Positions 16,344 through 25,983 of a stretch of 64,000 nucleotides of DNA are shown here, piece after piece. The position numbers and the translations under genes are program-made. The notes beneath the pieces are model-generated. The model saw only the letters and a program-made list of their open reading frames with translations, made no database searches and had not been told where the DNA came from. The stretch is from Demequina aestuarii (GTDB taxonomy: Bacteria > Actinomycetota > Actinomycetes > Actinomycetales > Demequinaceae), in contig NZ_BBRD01000001.1 in assembly GCF_000975095.1 (NCBI RefSeq), positions 577,467 to 641,466 on the forward strand, read 5' to 3'. Positions within the stretch are counted from its first letter, which is position 1, and every line of letters starts with the position of its first letter.

Positions 16344-16961
16344 GTGACCGCACCGTCGACCAATGCCGCAATCCCCCGGTCTGGTCGCGCCCGCCCCATG
16401 GCACCCGATGAGCGACGCGCGATGATCGTGGACGCCGCCATTCCGCTCATCCTCGAGCACGGTGCCGAGGTCACCACGCGTCAGATCGCGGATGCCGCAG
16501 GCATCGCCGAGGGCACCGTCTTTCGCGCCTTCGCGGACAAGACCGAACTGATCGATGCCGCGATCGCGCGCGTCATGGACCCCGCGGAGGCGCTTGAGGC
16601 GCTCAGCCGCATCGACCCTGGCGAGCCGCTGCCGGTCAAGCTCGACCACATCGTGACCATTCTGCATGCTCGCGTCAGCCGCGCCGCCGCAGTCATGGGC
16701 GCGCTCGGTCCGCGCGATCACGCCCGCCACCGCGCGGGCGACCACGCACGCCATCGCCCCATGCTGGGGGAGGCCACCGAGGTGGTCGGCGTCCTGCTGG
16801 AGCCCGACCGCAACCGTCTGCGTGTGCCGGTCGACACGGCGATCGACCTCATCCGGGTCCTCGTCTTCGGCGCCTCGATGCCGTTCCTTCGCGAAGTGGA
16901 CATCGACCCTGCCACTCTGGCCGACTTCATCCTGCGCGGCATCGCCGCCGAAAGCGAGTGA
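16344..16961 (+). CDS. TetR family transcriptional regulator
   Basis: 205 residues. The N-terminal helix-turn-helix is clear: EVTTRQIADAAGIAEGTVFRAFADKTELIDA (about residues 48-78; core ADAAGIAEGTVFRAF). The C-terminal ligand domain is divergent and contains a His/Arg-rich stretch (HARHRAGDHARHRP, about 125-138). The palindrome over its own promoter and the adjacent ABC exporter genes in the same direction indicate a local repressor of a drug/metabolite exporter. The ABC gene begins 4 bp after the stop. Confidence 0.92.
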   Translation: MTAPSTNAAIPRSGRARPMAPDERRAMIVDAAIPLILEHGAEVTTRQIADAAGIAEGTVFRAFADKTELIDAAIARVMDPAEALEALSRIDPGEPLPVKLDHIVTILHARVSRAAAVMGALGPRDHARHRAGDHARHRPMLGEATEVVGVLLEPDRNRLRVPVDTAIDLIRVLVFGASMPFLREVDIDPATLADFILRGIAAESE

Positions 16962-16965
16962 TGCT

Positions 16966-18700
16966 TTGCTCTGGTCCCTGCTCGTCACGTCTGTCAGGCC
17001 ATACTGGCGTCTGCTGGTGGCGGTCGTCGTCTTCCAGCTCGCCCAGTCCGTGGCGAACCTCTACCTGCCGGCCCTGAACGCCGACCTCATCGACAACGGC
17101 ATCGCGACGGGCAACGTGGCGTACATCTGGCGCATCGGCGCGGTGATGCTCGGCCTGTCGTTCGTGCAGATCATCTGCGCGGTCGTCGCGATCTACTTCG
17201 CCGCCAAGCTGGCGATGGCGGTGGGCCGAGACGTGCGTGCCCGCATCTTCCACCGCGTCGGCACATTCTCCGAGAGCGAGGTCCAGCACTTCGGTGCGCC
17301 CAGCCTCATCACGCGCAACACCAACGACGTGCAGCAGGTGCAGATGCTGGTGCTGATGAGCTGCACGCTGCTGGTGAGTGCGCCGTTCATGGCGATCGGC
17401 GGCGTGCTGATGGCGGTGCAGCAGGATGTGGCGCTGTCCTCGATCCTCGTGGTCGCGGTGCCGCTGCTCCTCATCGCCGTGACCCTCGTCATCTGGCGCA
17501 TGGTGCCGCACTTCAGGCGCATGCAGACGCGCATCGATGCCATCAACCGCGTGCTGCGGGAGCAACTCACCGGGATCCGCGTGGTCCGAGCATTCGTCCG
17601 GGAGGGTGCCGAGCGCGCGCGGTTCGGCCAGGCGAACGAGAACGTCACGGAGTCGGCGCTCAAGGCGGGCCGCCTCATGGCCGCCATGTTCCCGATCGTG
17701 ACCCTGATCCTCAACCTTTCGTCGGTGGCCGTGCTGTGGTTCGGCGCCGAGCGCGTCGACAATGGCGAGATGCAGGTCGGCGCGCTCACCGCCTTCCTGA
17801 CCTATCTGATCCAGATCCTCATGGCCGTCATGATGGCGACCTTCATGTTCGTGATGGTGCCGCGCGCCGCAGTGTCGGCGGACCGCATCGGCGAGGTGCT
17901 CGATACTCGCACCACCGTGACCCCGCCAGTCAACGGCGTCCGCGACATCGCCGATGCGGGCACGGTGGAGTTCGACGACGTCACCTTCGCCTACCCGGGG
18001 GCGGAGGAGCCGGTCCTCCACCACGTGACCTTCACGGCGAGACCCGGCACCACGACGGCCATCGTGGGCTCCACCGGAGCAGGCAAGTCGACGCTGATCA
18101 ATCTGATTCCGCGCCTCTACGACGCCACGTCCGGCACGGTGCGGGTGGGCGGCGTCGACGTCCGTGACATCGAGCTCGAGGCGCTGTGGTCGCACATGGG
18201 GCTCGTCCCCCAGCGGCCCTACCTGTTCTCGGGGACCGTGGGGTCGAACCTGCGCTACGGCCGCCGCGATGCCACCGAGGACGAGATCTGGGAGGCCCTG
18301 CGCGTGTCCCAGGGCGACGACTTCGTGAGCGCGATGCCCGGCGGCCTCGAGACGTCCATGGGCCAGGGGGGGTACGACGGTCTCGGGCGGGCAGCGTCAA
18401 CGCCTCGCCATCGCCCGCGCCCTCGTGCGCGAACCGCAGGTGCTGATCTTCGACGACTCGTTCAGCGCGCTCGACACCGCGACCGATGCGCGCCTGCGCG
18501 GAGCTCTCTCCGAGGCGGCGGCTGATGCGACCGTCATCGTGGTCGCGCAGCGCGTCTCGAGCATCGTCGGGGCGGACCAGATCCTGGTCCTCGACGACGG
18601 GGAGGTCGTGGCGCGTGGCACTCACGCCGAACTCCTCGCGACGTCGGAGACCTACCAGGAGATCGTGAGCACGCAGCTGCGAGCGGAGGACGCGTCATGA
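16966..18700 (+). pseudogene. ABC exporter subunit 1, frameshifted at a G7 tract
   Basis: A fused permease-ATPase subunit of the heterodimeric MsbA/LmrA-type exporter family. Start is probably TTG 16966 (4 nt after tetR): the protein reads LLWSLLVTSVRPYWRLL and has six helices (about residues 15-310), Walker A GSTGAGKST and D-loop region DDSFSALD. The reading frame is broken at about 18366-18372: a run of seven G shifts the frame after SMGQGG, just before the ABC signature. Removing one G restores the signature [14 protein letters not shown] and continues in frame to the stop at 18698-18700, giving 577 residues, normal for the family. So this is either an inactivating one-base insertion or a sequencing error in a homopolymer. 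The stop overlaps the next gene by 4 bp. Confidence 0.9.
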
Positions 18701-20685
18701 GCGCCGAGAGCAGGACGGCACCGCCCCGGCCCCGGCCCCGGCCCCGGCCTCACGGCGGACCGATGGGTGGCCCGCAGCTTCCTGCGGAGAAGGCCTCTGA
18801 CTTCACGGGCTCGTTGAAGCGACTCGCTGGACGGCTGAGGCCCGAGCGTGCCCTCGTTGCACTCGTGGTGCTGCTGGGGGCGGGCTCGGTGGCGCTCTCC
18901 GTGGTCGGGCCCAAGATCCTGGGTGAGGCCACGACGGTCATCTACGAGGGATTCATCACCGGCGAAGGCGTCGACTTCGACCGCCTTCATCGCGTGCTGA
19001 TCGCCGTCGTGGCCATCTACGCGGTGTCGTCCGTGCTCGCGCTGGTCCAGGGCTGGATCCTCAACGGCGTGACCCAGCGGACGGTGCTGCGCATGCGCAC
19101 GGAGGTCGAAGAGAAGATCCACCGTCTGCCGCTGCGCTATTTCGACCACCATCAGCGTGGCGACCTGCTCAGCCGCGTCACCAACGACATCGACAACGTG
19201 TCGCAGACCCTGCAGCAGACCCTCAGCCAGATGTTCACGTCGCTGCTGACCGTGCTGGGCGTGGTCACCATGATGATCGTGATCTCGCCGCAGCTGGCAC
19301 TCGTGGCGCTGGTGTCGATCCCGCTCACGGTGGTGATCGTGACGCAGGTCGCCAAGCGCTCGCAGTCGCGCTTCGCGGATCAGTGGCGTCACACCGGTGA
19401 GCTCAATGGTCAGATCGAGGAGACCTACACGGGACACGCGCTCGTCAAGGTGTTCGGCCGCCAGCGCGAGACGCAGGCGGAGTTCGACCGCAAGAACGAC
19501 GAGCTGTACGAGGCCAGCTTCGGCGCACAGTTCATCTCGGGGATCATCATGCCGGCGACCATGTTCGTGGGAAACCTCGTCTACGTCGCCATCGCGGTGC
19601 TGGGCGGCATCATGGTCGCGAACGGCTCGCTCCCGCTCGGCGACATCCAGGCCTTCATCCAGTACTCGCGGCAGTTCCAGCAGCCGCTCAGCCAGTTGGG
19701 GTCGATGGTCAACCTGCTGCAGTCCGGGACTGCCTCCGCCGAGCGCGTCTTCGAGTTCCTCGACGCGGAGGACCAGTCGCCGGATCGCGATCCAGCGGAG
19801 ACCCCCGAGCGGTTCCGCGGCCGACTGGAGTTCCACGATGTGCGCTTCAGCTATGACCAGGACTCGCCCCTCATCACCGGGCTGTCGCTCACGGCCGACC
19901 CCGGCAAGACCATTGCGATCGTGGGCCCCACCGGCGCGGGCAAGACCACGCTGGTGAACCTCATCATGCGGTTCTACGAGCTCGACGGGGGGCGGATCAC
20001 GCTTGACGGCACGGACATCGCTCACATGACCCGCGACGATCTGCGGTCCCGGACGGGCATGGTCCTGCAGGACGCGTGGCTGTTCGGCGGCACCATCCGG
20101 GACAACATCGCCTACGGCCGTCCCGGCGCCTCCGAGGAGGACATCCACGCTGCCGCGACGGCCGCGTACGTGGACCGGTTCGTGCACTCCCTGCCCGACG
20201 GCTACGACACCGTCCTCGACGACGACGCCACGAACGTCTCGGCCGGGGAGCGGCAGCTCATCACGATCGCGCGCGCCTTCGTGGCACAGCCCAGCGTGCT
20301 GATCCTTGACGAGGCCACGAGCTCCGTGGACACGCGCACGGAGCTGCTCGTGCAGCACGCCATGGCCGAGCTCCGCAAGGACCGCACCAGCTTCGTGATC
20401 GCGCATCGGCTCTCGACGATCCGCGACGCCGACGTGATCCTTGTGATGAAGGACGGAGACATCGTCGAGCAGGGCACCCACGACGAGCTCATCGCGGCGG
20501 ACGGCGCGTACGCGCAACTGTACGAGGCGCAGTTCGCGGCGCCCATCGAGGACGTCGACCCCCAGGCGGAGATCCTGGAGGTGCCCGCGTCGACCGATGC
20601 GCCGGTCGCCTTCGAGCACCCCGCCGTGCCCCACCCGCTCGACGGTGACGACACGACCGAACCGGAGCGGGGCTCGCGACACTAG
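18697..20685 (+). CDS. ABC exporter subunit 2 (permease-ATPase fusion)
   Basis: 662 residues. N-terminal Pro/Arg tract (about residues 9-18, PRPRPRPRP encoded by a CCCCGG hexamer repeated about four times), six-helix exporter domain (about 45-350), ATPase with Walker [10 protein letters not shown] (about 408-416), signature VSAGERQ (LSGGQ-like, about 510-516), Walker [13 protein letters not shown], and H-loop IAHRLST. The canonical Glu after Walker B is present (DEA), whereas subunit 1 has DDS, so the pair has the one-degenerate-site layout of heterodimeric exporters. A C-terminal acidic tail of about 60 residues follows. ATG 18697 overlaps the previous stop by 4 bp. Confidence 0.94.
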   Translation: MSAESRTAPPRPRPRPRPHGGPMGGPQLPAEKASDFTGSLKRLAGRLRPERALVALVVLLGAGSVALSVVGPKILGEATTVIYEGFITGEGVDFDRLHRVLIAVVAIYAVSSVLALVQGWILNGVTQRTVLRMRTEVEEKIHRLPLRYFDHHQRGDLLSRVTNDIDNVSQTLQQTLSQMFTSLLTVLGVVTMMIVISPQLALVALVSIPLTVVIVTQVAKRSQSRFADQWRHTGELNGQIEETYTGHALVKVFGRQRETQAEFDRKNDELYEASFGAQFISGIIMPATMFVGNLVYVAIAVLGGIMVANGSLPLGDIQAFIQYSRQFQQPLSQLGSMVNLLQSGTASAERVFEFLDAEDQSPDRDPAETPERFRGRLEFHDVRFSYDQDSPLITGLSLTADPGKTIAIVGPTGAGKTTLVNLIMRFYELDGGRITLDGTDIAHMTRDDLRSRTGMVLQDAWLFGGTIRDNIAYGRPGASEEDIHAAATAAYVDRFVHSLPDGYDTVLDDDATNVSAGERQLITIARAFVAQPSVLILDEATSSVDTRTELLVQHAMAELRKDRTSFVIAHRLSTIRDADVILVMKDGDIVEQGTHDELIAADGAYAQLYEAQFAAPIEDVDPQAEILEVPASTDAPVAFEHPAVPHPLDGDDTTEPERGSRH

Positions 20686-20736
20686 CGCGCGCATCGGCCG
20701 TCCCGGACGTGCCGCGCATGCGCCGTCCAGGAACAG

Positions 20737-20773
20737 CGACGGCCGCCGACCCCCGAAGGGGCGGCGGCCGTCG
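20737..20773. terminator. Bidirectional hairpin terminator
   Basis: A perfect 12-bp stem (CGACGGCCGCCG / CGGCGGCCGTCG), extended inwards by CCCC/GGGG, lies between the convergent ABC exporter and sugar permease genes. A CGCATCGGCC 10-mer lies at 20690-20699 just upstream. Confidence 0.75.
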
Positions 20774-20791
20774 TCCGTGGCAGTGCGCCGG

Positions 20792-21835
20792 TCAACCCGA
20801 GGAGGAGGCCTCCCGATTCGCGAGCCGCTGCTGCAGCATCACCGCCACCACGATGATGACGCCCTTGGCGACCAGCTGCCACGAGCTGGACAGGTTGTTC
20901 TGCGTGAAGACGTTGACGAGCACCGCGAACAGCATGACGCCCAGCACGGTGCCGCCGATGGTGCCGCGGCCGCCGATCAGCAGCGTGCCGCCGACGACCA
21001 CCGCGGCGATCACGTCCAGCTCGAGCAGCTGCCCGTGCGTGGAGGTTCCGGCCGTGGTGCGCGACAGGAGCATGGTGGCCGCGATCCCGGCGCAGGCTCC
21101 GGCGATCATGTACAGGTACACGGTGTGGCGCTTCACGTTGACGCCGGCGAGTCGAGCCGCGGTGGCGTTGCCGCCGATGGCGACAGTCCGGCGTCCGAAC
21201 GTGGTGCGGTTGAACAGGAACCAGCCGGCAATCGACACGAGCACGAAGATCCACACGACCCAGTCGATGCCGAGCAGCTCGGCACGGAAGAAGTCCAGGA
21301 AGCCGTCGTTGTTCACCACTTGCGTGGAACGTCCCGAGATCAGTTCTGCGAGTCCGCGTGCACCGACGAGCATGGCGAGCGTCGCGATGAACGCCACGAC
21401 CTTGCCGTAGGCGATGATCAGGCCGTTGGTGAGGCCGGCGAGCACACCGACCGCGATCGAGACGAACACCATCAGCGGCCAGAAGCCCTCGGCCGCGGTC
21501 TGGACCGCGCCGACCGACGCGACCACGGACGCGAGTCCGAGTACCGACCCGACCGACAGGTCGATGCCCCCCGCAGTGATGACGAACGTCATGCCGATCG
21601 CGATGACGCCGATGACCGAGGCGTACCGCACGATGACGAAGAAGTTGTCGATGTTCATGAAGTTCTCGCCGGCGGTGATGGCGCCCACGGCGACCAGCAG
21701 CAGCAGCGCGATCACGAGGCCGATGCTGCGCCCGGCCGGGCTCGCGAAGAACTGCTTCATGGGGTTCGTCTTTCCCACGGCCGATGCGCGGGTGGAGTCG
21801 GCGCTCGTGGCGGGGGAGGAGGTCGGCTCGCTCAC
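20792..21835 (-). CDS. Sugar/polyol ABC transporter permease (RbsC-like)
   Basis: 347 residues, BPD_transp_2 family, about ten membrane helices. Typical markers: ITAGGIDLSVGSVLGLA (about residues 88-104), FIATLAMLVGARGLA (about 149-163), the AIGGNATAARLAGVNV loop (EAA-like, about 222-237), and GGTLLIGGRGTIGGT (about 284-298). It forms the membrane channel for the substrate delivered by the binding protein at 23636. A long N-terminal Ser/Thr-rich tail precedes helix 1. The start is GTG 21835, overlapping the ATPase stop by 4 bp. Confidence 0.94.
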   Translation of the reverse strand: MSEPTSSPATSADSTRASAVGKTNPMKQFFASPAGRSIGLVIALLLLVAVGAITAGENFMNIDNFFVIVRYASVIGVIAIGMTFVITAGGIDLSVGSVLGLASVVASVGAVQTAAEGFWPLMVFVSIAVGVLAGLTNGLIIAYGKVVAFIATLAMLVGARGLAELISGRSTQVVNNDGFLDFFRAELLGIDWVVWIFVLVSIAGWFLFNRTTFGRRTVAIGGNATAARLAGVNVKRHTVYLYMIAGACAGIAATMLLSRTTAGTSTHGQLLELDVIAAVVVGGTLLIGGRGTIGGTVLGVMLFAVLVNVFTQNNLSSSWQLVAKGVIIVVAVMLQQRLANREASSSG

Positions 21836-23352
21836 GCGGCACTTCCCTTCATGATGAGGTCGAGCACTCCGTGCTCGTCGATGTCGTGTGCGGGGCGTTC
21901 GTCGAGCACGCGTCCGTCAGCGATGACGTTCACGCGGTCGGCGAGACCCAGAACCTCGTCGATCTCAGAGGAGACGATGAGGATGGCGGTCCCTTCGGAG
22001 GCGAGTCGCCGGATCAAGCGGTAGATCTCCATACGGGCGCCGACGTCGACGCCACGCGTGGGCTCGTCGAGCAGCAGGACCTTGGTGCCGTGGATGAGCC
22101 AGCGCGCCAGCATCACCTTCTGCTGGTTTCCTCCCGAGAGCGTGCGCGTGATGCGGTCGGGCTCCGCTGGGCGGAGTTCGAGCGCCTTCATCTGCTCCTC
22201 GGTCGCGCGGCGCTCGGCGGGCTCGTCGAGCAGCCAGCCCTTGGCGAACCGTGCGAACGTCGACAGCGTCGCATTCCGATAGATGGGCTCCTCCAGGAGC
22301 AGCCCCTGGCTCTTGCGCTCCTCAGGTGAGAGTCCCATCTGCGATCCCACCGCGTGGGTCACCGCGCCCGGCTTGAGCTCCTTGCCATTGACGCGCACCG
22401 TGCCCGCCGTGGCCTTGCGGTGACCGTAGATGGTCTCGAGAATCTCCGAGCGTCCCGACCCCACGAGGCCTGCCAGGCCGACGATCTCGCCGGCGCGCAC
22501 CGAGAGGCTGACGTCGGAGAAGTGCTTGCCGAGCGACAACCCCTCGACCTCGAGCACCACGGGTGCGTCGTCGGGCACCGGCACGTGCTCGGGGAAGGCG
22601 TGCTCCATGTCGGTGCCGGTCATGAGCGAGATCAGCTCGCGGGTGGAGGTGCCCTTGACCGGCAGGTTGGACGCCTGGCTTGCGCCGTCCTTGAGCACCG
22701 AGATGCGATCGCCGATGCGGTCGATCTCCTCCAGCCGGTGGGAGATGTAGATCACCGCGATGCCCTGGTTCGTGAGCTCCTTGATGACCCGGAAGAGGTT
22801 GTCGACCTCGCCGGAGTCGAGCACGGCGCTGGGCTCGTCCATGACCATCAGCTTGATGTCGTGCGACAGCGCGCGCGCCATCGAGACCAGTTGCTGATTG
22901 GCCGGTGACAGCGTGCCGACCTCGCGCGAGGGTGACAGGTCGGGGTGGCCGAGTCTCTTCATGAGCTCGCGCGTGCGCTGCGCCGCCTCGCGGCGGTTCA
23001 TCACACCACCGCGCGCGAGCTCGTGGCCAAGGAAGATGTTCTCCGCGATGGTCAGCCCATCGACGACGTCGAGCTCTTGATACATCGTGGCGATGCCGAG
23101 CTCGAGCGCCGCGACGGGGTCGGCGATGGTGACCGACTCTCCGTTCCAGCGGATCTCGCCTGCATCGGGCTGGTGCGCGCCCGAGAGGGTCTTGATCAGA
23201 GTCGACTTGCCGGCACCGTTCTGGCCGAGGACGCAATGGACCTCGCCCGCACGCACGTCAAGATCGACTCCTGTGAGCGCCTTCGCGCTCCCGAAACTCT
23301 TGGCGAGGCCCCGGACCTCGAGTAATGACACGGGGTGGTCGTCTTCGATCAC
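21832..23352 (-). CDS. Sugar/polyol ABC transporter ATP-binding protein (RbsA-like, double domain)
   Basis: 506 residues from GTG 23352, with two ABC domains as in RbsA/MglA. The first has Walker A GQNGAGKST (about residues 39-47), LSPANQQ signature and DEPSAVLD; the second has a degenerate Walker A GLVGSGRSE (about 292-300) and an intact LSGGNQQKVMLARWL signature and DEPTRGVD. The ATP sites are therefore asymmetric, normal for this family. The start is set by a TATGTT box exactly 6 nt upstream; longer in-frame extension would cross that promoter. A second candidate is GTG 23331. Coupled to the permease gene by a 4-bp overlap. Confidence 0.94.
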   Translation of the reverse strand: MIEDDHPVSLLEVRGLAKSFGSAKALTGVDLDVRAGEVHCVLGQNGAGKSTLIKTLSGAHQPDAGEIRWNGESVTIADPVAALELGIATMYQELDVVDGLTIAENIFLGHELARGGVMNRREAAQRTRELMKRLGHPDLSPSREVGTLSPANQQLVSMARALSHDIKLMVMDEPSAVLDSGEVDNLFRVIKELTNQGIAVIYISHRLEEIDRIGDRISVLKDGASQASNLPVKGTSTRELISLMTGTDMEHAFPEHVPVPDDAPVVLEVEGLSLGKHFSDVSLSVRAGEIVGLAGLVGSGRSEILETIYGHRKATAGTVRVNGKELKPGAVTHAVGSQMGLSPEERKSQGLLLEEPIYRNATLSTFARFAKGWLLDEPAERRATEEQMKALELRPAEPDRITRTLSGGNQQKVMLARWLIHGTKVLLLDEPTRGVDVGARMEIYRLIRRLASEGTAILIVSSEIDEVLGLADRVNVIADGRVLDERPAHDIDEHGVLDLIMKGSAA

Positions 23353-23358
23353 GCGATG

Positions 23359-23364
23359 AACATA
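23359..23364 (-). promoter_or_regulatory. -10 box TATGTT of the leaderless transporter ATPase gene
   Basis: TATGTT on the minus strand lies 6 nt before GTG 23352. TGTCGG, 17 nt farther upstream, is a weak -35 candidate. Confidence 0.5.
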
Positions 23365-23478
23365 ACACAGCCGCATCGCGGCCGACAGTAGGAGTGACAG
23401 ACCGATGTGGCACCGTGATTTCGGCACGATCCCCGTTCATGGGAGCGCCGCTGACGGAATGTTTCGTAGCCAAACCGT

Positions 23479-23500
23479 TATGACGATGAGGTGACATAAG
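23479..23500. promoter_or_regulatory. Candidate ROK repressor operator (TTAT-N14-ATAA)
   Basis: TTATG-N12-CATAA lies directly upstream of the binding-protein promoter -35 box. The same TTAT-N14-ATAA pattern with identical spacing occurs at 28343-28364 over the ROK gene's own promoter. Shared architecture suggests one repressor binds both. Confidence 0.5.
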
Positions 23501-23501
23501 T

Positions 23502-23531
23502 TGCCTACGTGGCGATCACTTCTGCTACGTT
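23502..23531 (+). promoter_or_regulatory. Promoter of the sugar-binding lipoprotein gene
   Basis: TTGCCT (23502-23507), 18-nt spacer, TACGTT (23526-23531). The predicted leader is about 100 nt before the ATG at 23636. The candidate ROK operator ends one base upstream of the -35 box. Confidence 0.5.
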
Positions 23532-23635
23532 GGCCTGGTCAGTGTGGACAAGCAGCCGCGTCGCATCGCGATCCCCGGCAGGCGTGCCCCCCTACTCACT
23601 GGCAATGACGACAGTGACCTATCGAGGAGGAACCC

Positions 23636-24694
23636 ATGTACGCATTCCGCTCCAAGCGACTGCGGATGATGGCCACCACCGGGGCGGCGCTCGCGGGCGT
23701 GGCACTGCTGGCTGGTTGCAGCTCTGACGCCGACAACGGCGACACCGAAGACGAGGCCGGCGGCGAAGAGACCACCGAGGCAGACGAGGGCGGCTCCGGC
23801 GAGACGGTCGTGATCGGCTTCTCTGGCCCCGCCGCCGACCACGGCTGGCTCGGTGCCATCAACTCCGCCGCCATCGCGCAGGCCGACGGGTACGACGACG
23901 TCGAGCTCCGTGTGGCCGAAGGCACCAACGACCCGAATCTGCAGATCAGCCAGGTCGAGACGTTCGTCAACGAGGGCGTTGACGTCATCGTCCTGCTCCC
24001 CACGGACGGCGCCGCACTCACCGAAGCCGCGATCAATGCGATGAACGCAGGCGTGCCGGTCGTCAACGTCGACCGCGAGTTCTCGTCCAACGATGCCGCC
24101 CGGGTCACGATCCTGGGTGACAACTACGGCATGGGCGTGAGCGCGGGCGAGTACATCTGCGGCGAGCTCGAGGGTCAGTCGGATGCAGTGATCGGCGAGA
24201 TCGCCGGCATCGACTCCCTGCAGCTGACCACTGACCGGTCGCAGGGGTTCAGCGACGCACTCGCCGATTGCGGCCTGAGCGTGGGGCCGCGCGTCGCGGC
24301 GGACTTCACGATCGCCGGCGGCCAGGAGGTCACGGCACAGCTGCTCTCGGCCAACCCGGAGATCGACGCGATCTGGAACCACGACGACGACCAGGGCATC
24401 GGCGTCCTCGCGGCGATCGATGAGGCTGGACGCGACGAGTTCTTCATGGTGGGCGGCGCCGGTTCGTCGAACGCCATGGAGGCGATCAAGTCGGGTGACA
24501 GCGTGCTCAAGGCGACGGTCATCTACCCGTCCACCCAGGCGGCTGACGGCATCGCGCTCGCCCGTCTCCTGGCCCAGAACGCCGACCTCGGCGACCTGGC
24601 CTCCCCCGGAGTTCCGCGCCGCATCGTTCTCGATGCGCCGGTCGTGACGGCGGAGAACGTGGACCAGTACATGGAGATCGGGTTCGAGTCCTGA
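23636..24694 (+). CDS. Sugar/polyol ABC transporter substrate-binding lipoprotein
   Basis: 352 residues. A lipoprotein signal (basic start, hydrophobic core, lipobox LLAGC, Cys about residue 29) is followed by an acidic Gly/Glu linker (about 30-57) and a periplasmic-binding-protein type I domain (RbsB/LacI-like): VVIGFSGPAADHGWLGAIN, VDVIVLLPTDGAAL, GVPVVNVDREF, GDNYGMGVSAGEYI, and IWNHDDDQGIGVLAAI. It captures the substrate outside the membrane for the divergently transcribed permease/ATPase. A GAGGAGGA ribosome-binding site precedes the ATG. An intergenic hairpin follows, probably limiting expression of the downstream enzymes. Confidence 0.94.
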   Translation: MYAFRSKRLRMMATTGAALAGVALLAGCSSDADNGDTEDEAGGEETTEADEGGSGETVVIGFSGPAADHGWLGAINSAAIAQADGYDDVELRVAEGTNDPNLQISQVETFVNEGVDVIVLLPTDGAALTEAAINAMNAGVPVVNVDREFSSNDAARVTILGDNYGMGVSAGEYICGELEGQSDAVIGEIAGIDSLQLTTDRSQGFSDALADCGLSVGPRVAADFTIAGGQEVTAQLLSANPEIDAIWNHDDDQGIGVLAAIDEAGRDEFFMVGGAGSSNAMEAIKSGDSVLKATVIYPSTQAADGIALARLLAQNADLGDLASPGVPRRIVLDAPVVTAENVDQYMEIGFES

Positions 24695-24706
24695 TCGCCT
24701 GAGGTG

Positions 24707-24736
24707 CGGTGGCCGCCCTCCCCGGGGCGGCCACCG
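24707..24736 (+). terminator. Attenuator-type hairpin after the binding-protein gene
   Basis: A perfect 12-bp stem (CGGTGGCCGCCC / GGGCGGCCACCG) with a 6-nt loop lies between the binding protein and the downstream dehydrogenase in the same direction. Such stems commonly raise binding-protein mRNA relative to downstream genes. Confidence 0.6.
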
Positions 24737-24783
24737 TGCCGACCGTCTCCGCCACCCACTTCACGAAAGAAAGCGAGAGCACA

Positions 24784-25950
24784 ATGCCCGCGCCGATGCG
24801 CGTCGCCATGATCGGCAATGGATTCATGGGCGCCGCACACTCCCAGGGGTGGAGGACCGCCCCCCGCTTCTTCGACCTGCCGGTCGATCCCCAGATGACC
24901 GTCATGGTGGGCCGGGATCCCGACAAGAACGCCGCCCTCGCCCAGAAGTGGGGGTGGGCGGAGGCGTCGCAGGACTTCGACGCCGTTCTCGAGCGAGACG
25001 ACATCGACATCGTCGACATCGTCACGCCGGGGCACCTGCATTGCGACATGGCGATCGCCGCCCTCGAGGCGGGAAAGCACGTGATCTGCGAGAAGCCGCT
25101 GGCCAACACCGTCGACGAGGCGCGTCGCATGGCCGACGCTGCCGCATCGGCCGCTGATCATGGCGTGCTTGCCATGGTGGGCTTCACGTACCGGCGCGTG
25201 CCGGCCGCGAGCTTTGCTCGCGACCTGGTGGCGCGCGGAGCCGTCGGCACCGTGCGCCAGGTGCGCGCGCAGTACCTCCAGGACTGGCTCTCCGACCCCG
25301 AGGCGCCGCTCACGTGGCGCATGGACAAGTCCAAGGCCGGATCGGGCGCGCTCGGAGACATCGGTGCCCACGCCGTCGACCTCGCGCAGTTCATCACCGG
25401 GCTGAGCCTCACCGAGGTCTCCGGCGTCATGGAGACCTTCGTCAAGGAGCGACCCGTCCTCGCGGAGGGCCACGGACTGTCCGGCTCGGCCGGCGCCGAG
25501 CGGGGACCCGTGACCGTCGACGACTACGCCGCCTTCTCGGGGCGCTTCGACTCAGGGGCCTTGGGCTCCTTCGAGGCGACCCGCTTCGCCACCGGCCGCA
25601 AGAACGCGCTGCGCGTCGAGGTGGCGGGAGACAAGGGCGCGGTGCTGTTCGACCTCGAGGATATGAACGCGGTGCAGTACTACGACGCCACGGCTCCCGG
25701 GACCGAGCAGGGTTTCACCCGCATCTACGTGACGGAGGCGGATCACCCGTACATGGAGGCGTGGTGGCCCCCGGGACACATGCTCGGCTATGAGCACGGC
25801 TTCTCCCACCAGGTGAAGGACCTCGTGGAGGCGCTCGCGTCGGGCTCACAGCCCACGCCGTCCTTCGCAGATGGCTATCAGGTCCAGCGGGTGCTCGGCG
25901 CAGTCGAGCGCAGCGCGAATGACGGCAGCGCATGGACCGCGACAGAGTAG
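24784..25950 (+). CDS. Gfo/Idh/MocA family oxidoreductase
   Basis: 388 residues. N-terminal Rossmann domain with GNGFMGAAH (about residues 11-19), and the family motif CEKPLANT (about 101-108, Lys essential for catalysis in relatives); the substrate domain has the GDIGAHAVDLAQF motif with catalytic Asp/His (about 196-208). The family oxidises hydroxyls of inositols and sugars, often to 3-keto derivatives. The C-terminal WWPPGHMLGYEHGF region is characteristic of a group found beside sugar-isomerase TIM barrels. ATG 24784 follows a purine-rich AAAGAAAGCGAG leader. The gene at 25984 follows after 33 bp. Confidence 0.92.
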   Translation: MPAPMRVAMIGNGFMGAAHSQGWRTAPRFFDLPVDPQMTVMVGRDPDKNAALAQKWGWAEASQDFDAVLERDDIDIVDIVTPGHLHCDMAIAALEAGKHVICEKPLANTVDEARRMADAAASAADHGVLAMVGFTYRRVPAASFARDLVARGAVGTVRQVRAQYLQDWLSDPEAPLTWRMDKSKAGSGALGDIGAHAVDLAQFITGLSLTEVSGVMETFVKERPVLAEGHGLSGSAGAERGPVTVDDYAAFSGRFDSGALGSFEATRFATGRKNALRVEVAGDKGAVLFDLEDMNAVQYYDATAPGTEQGFTRIYVTEADHPYMEAWWPPGHMLGYEHGFSHQVKDLVEALASGSQPTPSFADGYQVQRVLGAVERSANDGSAWTATE

Positions 25951-25983
25951 TCGTGCGTCTTCGAGTGATGAAAGGACAATGAC

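Noticed and set aside
18360-18380. Programmed -1/+1 frameshift producing the ABC subunit
   Set aside because: No slippery heptamer plus pseudoknot arrangement was seen beyond the G7 run, and the family is not known to use frameshifting; sequencing error or mutation is simpler, so it is listed only as one alternative.
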